26,137 bases of DNA from Gracilaria vermiculophylla (Eukaryota; Rhodophyta; Florideophyceae; Gracilariales; Gracilariaceae), in contig JAHNZQ020000016.1 of the NCBI GenBank assembly GCA_019155205.2, positions 2,345,969-2,372,105 of the forward strand. Direction: 5' to 3'. The notes under the pieces are model-generated. The model had not been told where the DNA came from and ran no database searches. It saw only the letters and a list, made by a program, of their open reading frames with translations. Shown piece after piece: positions 19,455-26,137 of this stretch. How positions within the stretch are numbered: the stretch's first letter is position 1; every line of letters begins with the position of its first letter. The position numbers were made by a program, and so were the translations under genes.

Positions 19455-19999
19455 CTAGACAACGTCTGCGAGCTTAAAGGTATCTCCTCCGATGCCACTG
19501 CCAACTCTGTTGTTGACAACAGTCGCAGCGGCTTCGAATTCCTTCACAATGCCTAGCACCTGATCGGCTGTCAGATTCGATGTGTCCTTTACATTGTACA
19601 CTCCGCGAGCTGTCGCAAAGACAAAGATATTAGATGAATGATTCTTGGATGGGAAGCGGATGGGCTAGAATTGAATGCATTCGCTTACCGTATCGGGCTG
19701 CAATATGAGGTTCCACTCCATCTGCAGGCCGAACGTATATGGGAAGTCCGGGATTAAGTGCTTTGAGATCGGCGTAGTTGTTCTTCAAAAAGTCCCTGTT
19801 TCGTTCCGCATTTTCCAATCCCAGAGGTTTGCGTTAGTTCTTCCCCATCGGCAAAAAAACACGTTGTTGGTGACTAGCTGAACGCGGAGGTCACTTTGAG
19901 GAACTATTCGTACCTTGTGCCGATGCTAGACGGAGATTTAGCGCAGTAAACGACTCTTAATTCATTGAGACTACAGGAAAGTCTTGCTCGCCAGCTCAT
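19455..19999 (-). CDS. NDUFA2: Mitochondrial complex I subunit NDUFA2 (B8), three exons
   Basis: Accessory subunit with thioredoxin-like fold of NADH:ubiquinone oxidoreductase in the mitochondrial inner membrane. Exons on the minus strand are 19999-19914, 19795-19689 and 19609-19455; they join in frame to 115 residues. Splice ends are GTACGA/AAACAG and GTAAGC/GCGACAG; the first intron has a CTAAC branch-like site. The start MSWRARLS is shared with the animal protein. SPSSIGTR joins to DFLKNNYADLKALNPGLPIY across intron 1, and VEPHIAARY joins to ARGVYNVKD across intron 2, matching the family order (ARDF, KNY.DLK..NP.LPI.VRE..GVEP...ARY). The C-terminus ends in GGDTFKLADVV, longer than the human protein (99 residues). 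The gene is easy to miss because no exon exceeds 155 bases. The identification is firm. Confidence 0.93.
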
Positions 20000-21093
20000 G
20001 ATGACTGTCTCGCAATAAAGAGAATATGGTAAAGTGGTGAACAGGTAAGCGCAGGTGAGGGCGAGAGGGGAAATGCATCGGACCGATGCACAGGGTATCA
20101 AATCACGCCGACTGCCTTGCTCTTTGTGTCCGCAATCTAAAAATAAAACAAAAAGCTATGGAATGAATGCAGTAAGGGGGATATTAACTCGGGTAATCAT
20201 TGCCGCATGAAGCTGTGAACAAATGGAAAGGCCGTGCCAGGGAGGTGCAAACATAAGTTGCATAGGAATGACTCTCATCCTCTATGAATGACATGGTCGG
20301 CCCCTTTCTGCGATGCAGCAACTACCAAGAGCCCGACCAAACATACGCAAATCAGGCGTTCATTCCACATGAAGCACGCGCTGCGTCTCGGCCGCTAATG
20401 GGGGCTATAAGAATCTGCTCTGTATTTTACATCCGCGGCGCTCTAACTAATCAATCTGGCCGGCTTCTCTGCAGTCCAAAAACACTAGCGCTCATATCAG
20501 ATTTTCCTGACCAAGACACACAGACGTAAACGGTCGAGAGCATCCTGCTTCGCTCTCCAAACGCAGACGTATCGTGCGTCTTGAAGAAAAACAAAAAAAA
20601 AACTGATTTTGTACTGCATAATGCATACCTCAAGAATACACGTCTGCGATCAGAGTGAAGCGTCCCGTCGAACTTGTTTGCTAGTGATCTTGTGTTCTTA
20701 CCCCAAAATTATTCCACAAGAATCATTCTATTCGAAGGGTATCCACCCATCCCGAACACTTAATTACAAGGACAAGTGCGTGAGAAAAAGAGCAACGAGG
20801 ACTGAACAAGCACAGCATTCCGCTCGTCCATCTAATCTGGTTTGGGCGTGTCTTCAACATTCGAAACGGCGAAAATCGATTCCGACTTTCCCGCGCCTTT
20901 CTGCAACTGCGCACGTCGTGAAGATATTCAGGCTGCCTAACAGCTACCAGTATTGTTTATTCAGGACATGATTCTGTCTACCGAAGTGAAGCAAACAAAA
21001 AACAGACTTCCTATCGCCGCTTTTGTTGCACCTTCGTGCGTGTTTGGAGTGTGTTGACTCGCGTCGTGCCATGTGACCATCGCATCGCAATTC
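20000..21093. promoter_or_regulatory. 1.1-kb divergent intergenic region
   Basis: Separates the start of NDUFA2 (minus) from the start of the gene at 21094 (plus), so it holds both promoters. Open frames at 20284-20529 and 20609-20971 have no family signal and mixed codon choice. An A-rich run lies at about 20587-20601. No RNA gene is recognised. Confidence 0.45.
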
Positions 21094-22053
21094 ATGGATA
21101 TATTTAATGGTACGTCCGAGGATGCACAATTTGTTTCCTTTCTAACTTTCTGTCGGAATGGTGCTCTGAAATGGAACGTTTCTATCCCGCACAATGTACC
21201 GCACTGTTTTATTCTTCACAAGGTTAGCCTATTTCTAGCGTGTATTTCTATGTCATCAGCCGTTTTCAAACCGTACTGCGTGGATCCTTTCGCCGATTCC
21301 GACGCCGACTGTATTCGAGCAACCTCTGACGGAACATACGTCAATTGTGAAGACAACACAATGATAGTTGCCAAGCCAACTGAAAACGACCCAAACGAGC
21401 TGCATGGTATAATTGTAAGACCATGTAATTTGGTCAGTGAGCAAGTGATTCTCTCAATGACACATGCATTTGAAGCAGCTGCAGAACACCTCGTACGGAA
21501 TGTCTCGCACAAAAGCCTGAAATTCAAGGTTCTGTCTGAAAGCATCCAACGGTTATACAGCACAGACAATTGGTGGAGAAGAAAGTCTCTCTTTCTTCAT
21601 TTGTTCAACAGCTTGGTTAACATGGGTAAAAACCATGCCTCACAAGTAGCTGAGGGTCTGAATAGGGGCGGCCAAAGGATTCAAACGATCCCGGCTTGCG
21701 CAGTAGCCCTGGCTAGACTTGAAGACATTTTGCTGCGGTGGCAACCCTGTGTTCCTTCCATCTGGATTGCTTCAACCACCAGTGAGAACGTGTATTGTAA
21801 CAATATGACCCTCGACGAAACTCTAACCCTTTCGTGGTATTACGCTTCTGTCTTTTGCATTGGGAACCGTGAGAGAAGGCCGCACTATGTTGAAATCGCA
21901 TCAGATGGAACCGTGCGACTGTGGCTTAGACATCAAGAGTGGATTACAGCAATACAGTTCACAGCTGACAAATCTTTTTCGTCGATAATGCCGAGTTCAC
22001 TACGCCATGCCGCTAACCAATTGATGGGGGAACTAGAAAAGAGCCAAAGATAG
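21094..22053 (+). CDS. Unrecognised 319-residue protein
   Basis: Single open frame from ATG 21094; a later Met at 21250 (MSSAVFKPYCVDPF) could be the true start. The frame is long, uninterrupted and not shadowed by another gene, so it is probably real. It has no signal peptide beyond a short hydrophobic patch, no transmembrane segment and no repeats. Features include an acidic start after FKPYCVDPFADSDADC, a helical middle (VSEQVILSMTHAFEAAAEHL), WWRRKSLFLHLFNSLVNMGK, and an aromatic C-terminal part (ETLTLSWYYASVFCIG, VRLWLRHQEWITAIQF). I recognise no family and assign no function. It is convergent with the ABC transporter gene, 370 bases apart. Confidence 0.65.
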   Translation: MDIFNGTSEDAQFVSFLTFCRNGALKWNVSIPHNVPHCFILHKVSLFLACISMSSAVFKPYCVDPFADSDADCIRATSDGTYVNCEDNTMIVAKPTENDPNELHGIIVRPCNLVSEQVILSMTHAFEAAAEHLVRNVSHKSLKFKVLSESIQRLYSTDNWWRRKSLFLHLFNSLVNMGKNHASQVAEGLNRGGQRIQTIPACAVALARLEDILLRWQPCVPSIWIASTTSENVYCNNMTLDETLTLSWYYASVFCIGNRERRPHYVEIASDGTVRLWLRHQEWITAIQFTADKSFSSIMPSSLRHAANQLMGELEKSQR

Positions 22054-22423
22054 TTTCGAAATTCTGAACTCCTGGTAAACACTGGAGTGCGAATTTGTTT
22101 CGAGGACCATGCTCTTACTGATCATTCTTGCCTTGAATCAATTACCTGTTTGACAAGTGCTGACTGTTGCCATCGTTCTGTTCTTAAGAATGTTCATTTT
22201 ACGAATTATTCTTGGCTGCGGTAGCTAAGACCGATATTCTACCTCTGCTCGTGGGACAAAGGAGTTCGTAGCCTTTCAAAAATAATGCAATATTCCGAAC
22301 CGTAGTCCAGTCTTTGAATATACAGTAAGCTTAATAAGTGACTTTCTTCTTGTCTATAGGTGGATAGTAGAGGTTGATAAACTACAAGAAGAGACAAAAT
22401 CACCATGAGCGATGATGTTAGAT
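22054..22423. other. Convergent 3' spacer
   Basis: Lies between the 3' ends of the 21094 gene and the ABC transporter gene. It is AT-rich with no open frame of note and presumably holds both 3' untranslated regions. Confidence 0.5.
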
Positions 22424-24475
22424 CTAAAACGAAGCTTTCCGGTCTACAAAGTTGGTAGCTGAATGCACGAGATTCCGGAAATATCCATTTTCCATAGACA
22501 GCAGTTCTTCGTAGTTCCCTTCTTCGAGTATTCGTCCATCCCCGACAACCAGAATCTTGCTAGCGGAGCGGACTGTGCTAAGGCGATGGGCTATCAACAA
22601 GACAGTTCTGTTCTTCATGACTCTTTCCAAGGCTGTTTGAACAAGTCGTTCGCTTTCCTGATCTAAGGCCGATGTGGCTTCATCAAGAATGAGTATGCGG
22701 GGGGATTTAATCAAGCTGCGAGCTATGGCAATCCGCTGCCTTTGCCCACCTGACATGTTCGACCCCTGGCTCCACACAGAATCATAACCCTGAGGCAATC
22801 TTGAAATGAATTCGTGAGCGTTTGCCTCCTTTGCAGCTCGAATGACTTCGCTATCATCTACCACTTCGTCGGGCTTGCCGTAGGCAATATTGTCGCGAAT
22901 GGTGCCTTGAAATAGAACAGGGTCCTGTTCAACAACTGAAATTAGCCTTGCGTATACATCTTGAGGGATTGTCTGGATGTCAATACCATCCAAATATATT
23001 CGACCTAAAGGCGCAGCATACATGCGACTGAGAAGCGCAGCTATTGTTGACTTTCCCCCACCGGAAGCGCCAACCAACGCCACCATTTCTCCTGGCTTCA
23101 TCGTGAAACTGACGCCTTTCAGAACCGACACATTCGGTCTGTTGGGATAGTGGAAGAACACGTTCCTAAAGTCGATATTTCCCATGTACTTCGAAGAGCT
23201 ACTTGCAACAGGTGCGACTTGTTGTATAGAGTCCACAGAATATAAGTTCGCACTGTCAAGCACAGAATAGATGGATCGCAGAGAGTTTGAAAGCTTTGAT
23301 GAATCTGAAAGGGTGAAAGACAGGCCGGCGACGCAGAAGTTGAGATTCCAGATGTATCCGGTTAGGCATGCGAAAAGCGCGTAAGTCATACGCCCGGAAC
23401 ATATCATCAACCCTCCGAGAGTTAGATACGCCATCATGGTGGAGTATATTGTGAAGCGGCTTGTCGACTCAGACAAAGCACGGCTAAATGACGATTTCTT
23501 AGAGACTTGTTCGACTTCACTCAAAACGTTTCCAAATGCTTTAGCTTCCTTGTTCTCTGCCCCAAATGCTTTCAATGTTTTCAAACCCATAATGCGCTCG
23601 TTTACGAATGCGCGCACCTTGGATTCTTTTCTGTCAACATTGAAAGCCAATCTACCGTTTCGCATACCAATACGAGCCGAAGTTGATGACAGAATGGGTA
23701 TCATTATGGCAAACACGGGTAGACCTGCGATTCCTGTAATATACATAGATATAAGCAAGCCCAGTACAATTTCAATAATGGCGCGAAAACCGCGGTCCTT
23801 ACTGAGATTGACCCATACAGTATCACGCACGGTCTTGATTTCGGCAGTGAGGTTCTGCTCAATGAGCTCTCGACCTTGTGTATCGAAATAGCCGACATCG
23901 TTTTGAAAGACCTTCTCGAACAGATGCTCTCTCAAGCGCCGTGTGGCTCTGTCCACGGCGCGCGTGGCCATTGCAACAAAAGCGAGCGTCATGAGAGCTT
24001 CGGTGAAGAAGAAAATGAAAAGGCGCGTAATGAGACGTACTAGCCTCATGCGCGCTAGCGCAGGGTTCATGGTTGCCGCCTCAGCCAAAAATGAAACTGT
24101 TTGTCCATAGAATATGGGAACACACACTGCACACAAACTGCCGACAATCGCAGCGGCTATTGCCGGAACGAGGAAGCGCCATTCGGCCGTAAGACTGTTC
24201 AGAAATCGGATGGTGGGGCTGGTCTCTCTTCTTGCTGTCTCACTACCTCTCGCTTTTGTTTCCAACTGGTTTGTCGGTTCATGTTTCCGACTGGATATTC
24301 CTGCCGATAGCGAAGCGGTTATGACGACCCTCCGCGGCCGGGCGCAAGGTGTGCTCGGTTGTGAATGTTGAAAAGTGAATGGGCTTTTACGAAGCACACT
24401 CGAGTGCCGTGTGAAGACTGGTGCACTTGCGACAAATGCAAAATTTGGAGCTGTCACCATGGCTGCGAGAACCAT
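22424..24475 (-). CDS. ABCB-type half-transporter, probably plastid inner envelope
   Basis: ATP-driven exporter half-molecule that should act as a dimer. 683 residues from the first ATG at 24475. About 85 residues of Ser/Arg/Ala-rich leader (MVLAAMVTAPNFAF, then many Ser, Pro, Arg) suggest a plastid transit peptide. A six-helix membrane domain follows, including FLVPAIAAAIVGSLCAVCVP and IIEIVLGLLISMYITG. The nucleotide-binding domain has Walker A GASGGGKST (469-477), the Q-loop VVEQDPVLFQ, the signature MSGGQRQR (574-581), Walker B ILILDEA with Asp598 and Glu599, and switch His630 in LLIAHRLSTV. All catalytic residues are present. The layout resembles TAP-like and chloroplast ABCB26/28-type proteins of plants. 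The substrate cannot be told from sequence. No intron is seen. Family certain, location inferred. Confidence 0.93.
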   Translation of the reverse strand: MVLAAMVTAPNFAFVASAPVFTRHSSVLRKSPFTFQHSQPSTPCARPRRVVITASLSAGISSRKHEPTNQLETKARGSETARRETSPTIRFLNSLTAEWRFLVPAIAAAIVGSLCAVCVPIFYGQTVSFLAEAATMNPALARMRLVRLITRLFIFFFTEALMTLAFVAMATRAVDRATRRLREHLFEKVFQNDVGYFDTQGRELIEQNLTAEIKTVRDTVWVNLSKDRGFRAIIEIVLGLLISMYITGIAGLPVFAIMIPILSSTSARIGMRNGRLAFNVDRKESKVRAFVNERIMGLKTLKAFGAENKEAKAFGNVLSEVEQVSKKSSFSRALSESTSRFTIYSTMMAYLTLGGLMICSGRMTYALFACLTGYIWNLNFCVAGLSFTLSDSSKLSNSLRSIYSVLDSANLYSVDSIQQVAPVASSSSKYMGNIDFRNVFFHYPNRPNVSVLKGVSFTMKPGEMVALVGASGGGKSTIAALLSRMYAAPLGRIYLDGIDIQTIPQDVYARLISVVEQDPVLFQGTIRDNIAYGKPDEVVDDSEVIRAAKEANAHEFISRLPQGYDSVWSQGSNMSGGQRQRIAIARSLIKSPRILILDEATSALDQESERLVQTALERVMKNRTVLLIAHRLSTVRSASKILVVGDGRILEEGNYEELLSMENGYFRNLVHSATNFVDRKASF

Positions 24476-25823
24476 TGTGAAGCGAGGCGGAGGATGAAAA
24501 GCTGTTGCGAATGACTCAGTGCCTGTCAGCGATATTGGGTCGGCTGGGCTGCAGTTGGCAGACTCATGCACGACGGAAGCAAACAATTAGGCTGGCAGAA
24601 GATGTGAGATGGACGTGGGGCGTTTGCAGATTGAGCGGAACGGAATCAAAAACACATACATTCGTTGTCTCTCACCGGGTCTGCCGCTATGATACCTCAT
24701 GTACTGCTGGCTGGACGATCGAATGTCACACGTTCATGGGACAGAGGCTTGGAGCAGAGTTCATACATATCGCTACAACGTGGGGTGCATCCTAAGGCTG
24801 GCGACATGCGCGGACGGCGGCAGCACAGAAACGAGGGGTCATCAAAAAAATAAAAACAAGCATCAGCGGCTAGGCACGGAGCGATGGCCACAGCTTGCGC
24901 GCAGGTGCCATCAAAATCATTTGTGTGGATGCAGAGCAGTGCCGTTCCACTCTCTCTGCTTGAGGGAGTGCACTGCACTCAGTAACGTCAGTAACGTGTG
25001 CTCACAACGTTTACGGAGCGTAGGAATACATTCAGCAGACCGATGTGCTCCCATGGCATGCATGACAAGCGAGTGCGTAACCATCTCAAGTTGCTCAGGT
25101 ACACGCGAAAATGACTGCTTTTCTGAATGCACTAGCATCCTTTGGCTCTTTTTTTCTTCACGAGAAAAAATTGATACAGAGCTTCGTTAAGCCGAATCAC
25201 GCTAGTCCCCAAAACAGAATGAAAAATGGACAGGAAGAAAAAGAAACGTGAGTTATAAACCCTCAAACTGAATCACTGTGATGAACATCCGCACATGCAC
25301 GCCCAGTCCCTGCTGCAAATCTATGCACTGATCAGCTGTGACGTCGATGTAAAGTATGAGCCTGTTCATTTGCATGAGCTAATGCAAATTCCACAGCGCT
25401 TTGCTAACATGCGTTGCAATTGGATACGTCTGCATAACTATTGTAAATTCCGCGAAAACTGGTCAATGCTACCTCTACCGCATGTCACCAAACGATTTGT
25501 GGTTGTCTCAACCAAATATTTCCTCATGATAATCTAGCAGAAGATGACGCCATGTCGATGCAGCGAGTGACCGTGTCTGAGCAAGTTGAGCAAGATTCCT
25601 ATGCGCAGTTTGAAGCGTGGTTACAACCTGTCTTCATCCATGGAACATGGCCTATCGATGAATGCAACACACCCCGATTGTGCGGTGTGATTGCTCAAGG
25701 CCGGCCTACAAGTGGATAGCAAATGTTGTGTTCATTGATTGACTAAGTCAGTTGAAGACGCTGATATTTGAGCTCTTGCCACTCCAGGGCAGCCAAACAG
25801 TCGCGGGAGCGATTTGGTCCACT
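24476..25823. other. 1.35-kb intergenic region
   Basis: Lies between the start of the ABC transporter gene and the 3' end of the PWWP gene. Open frames (24699-25190, 25295-25537) lack family signal. Visible small elements are a tandem CAGTAACGT at about 24979-24996 and an inverted repeat ATTTGCAT/ATGCAAAT at 25368-25375 and 25382-25389. The ABC transporter promoter lies in its left part. Confidence 0.5.
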
Positions 25824-26137
25824 CTACTTGTGCCGTTCCCCCTCTGCTTGTGTGCATACGATGGGGTCTACGGCGTCGTGACCACTGAGATCATCTTCCG
25901 CCAATTCAATCGCCTTGAGCAACTTGCTCTTCATGCTCCCCTTCTCTCTGCGAGCCTCTTCGTGTAACAAGCGATTCCTGAAGGACTGCATGTTGAAATT
26001 CGCGAGGAGTCCAATTTGTTCGTTGTCATTGTAGAAGACGACAACGTACTGCGTTTTGCGGAGCTTTTTGACACCCAACTGGCTCAAGTGGGCCGCTTGT
26101 GGTTCGATGACCTTCGCCGGCCACCATGGGAAGCTGG
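25824..26137 (-). CDS. PWWP-domain protein, C-terminal part (cut by window end)
   Basis: The minus-strand frame enters at the window edge and ends with TAG at 25824-25826. Its first visible residues are SFPWWPAKVIEP, the signature of a PWWP domain, followed by the domain's strands in YVVVFYNDNEQIGLLANF and a helix (NMQSFRNRLLHEE). PWWP domains bind nucleosomes, often through methylated H3 Lys36, in chromatin proteins. After the domain come about 50 residues, Lys/Glu-rich then acidic, with no other motif. The N-terminal part and any introns lie outside the window, so the full architecture is unknown. The Pro-Trp-Trp-Pro core is intact. Confidence 0.8.
   Translation of the reverse strand, partial: SFPWWPAKVIEPQAAHLSQLGVKKLRKTQYVVVFYNDNEQIGLLANFNMQSFRNRLLHEEARREKGSMKSKLLKAIELAEDDLSGHDAVDPIVCTQAEGERHK

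Noticed and set aside
24505..25190. Open frames upstream of the ABC transporter, including 163 codons at 24699-25190
   Set aside because: No family motif and mixed composition; they look like random open frames in the promoter region.
1..26137. tRNA genes, rRNA, CRISPR arrays, bacterial operon features
   Set aside because: No tRNA A/B-box pair with a cloverleaf was found by eye, no regularly spaced repeat array, and the gene content is eukaryotic nuclear.

Overview
The window is nuclear DNA of a photosynthetic eukaryote. Three genes have spliceosomal GT-AG introns of about 70-120 bases with CTAAC/CTAAT-like branch points, and the genes encode eukaryote-specific proteins (LSm7, complex I subunit NDUFA2/B8, a PWWP protein). 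Three proteins start with Ser/Ala/Arg-rich, acid-poor leaders carrying an early Phe (MSAFI, MTTFV, APNFAF) and no preceding signal peptide. That is the transit-peptide style of primary plastids of red algae and glaucophytes. My best guess is a red alga (florideophyte-like); no species can be named from this sequence alone.

Bases 1-11,500 are a graveyard of mobile elements. Two dispersed repeat families dominate. R1 is about 385 bp, with three full copies and one partial copy in both orientations. R2 is about 327 bp, LTR-like, with three copies all on the minus strand, each with a TATA box. Among them lie a decayed Harbinger-like DDE transposase (373-1506), a chromodomain remnant directly downstream of an R2 promoter (3080-3709), a decayed CACTA/Plavaka-like transposase (5583-7393) and an unrecognised broken or multi-exon gene (8100-9336). 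An assembly gap of exactly 100 N sits inside this repeat nest.

Bases 12,600-24,500 are a compact gene block with short intergenic spaces: a TruA/Pus1-type tRNA pseudouridine synthase, a plastid-type fasciclin (FAS1) protein, U6 snRNA-associated LSm7 with an unusual Lys-His-Asp repeat, a mannose-6-phosphate isomerase homologue that has lost most metal and catalytic residues, a type II membrane protein with a methyltransferase-like domain, NDUFA2 in three exons, an unrecognised 319-residue protein, and a probably plastid-targeted ABCB half-transporter. The window ends inside a PWWP-domain gene on the minus strand.

The genes do not form one pathway. They are housekeeping and organelle functions on both strands, with divergent pairs sharing promoters (FAS1/LSm7, NDUFA2/21094 gene) and convergent pairs sharing 3' space (pseudouridine synthase/FAS1, isomerase homologue/membrane protein, 21094 gene/ABC transporter). 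The most interesting items are the isomerase pseudoenzyme, the chromodomain fragment under an LTR-like promoter, and the transposase relic whose reading frame survives for about 500 codons broken only by TAA/TAG codons.
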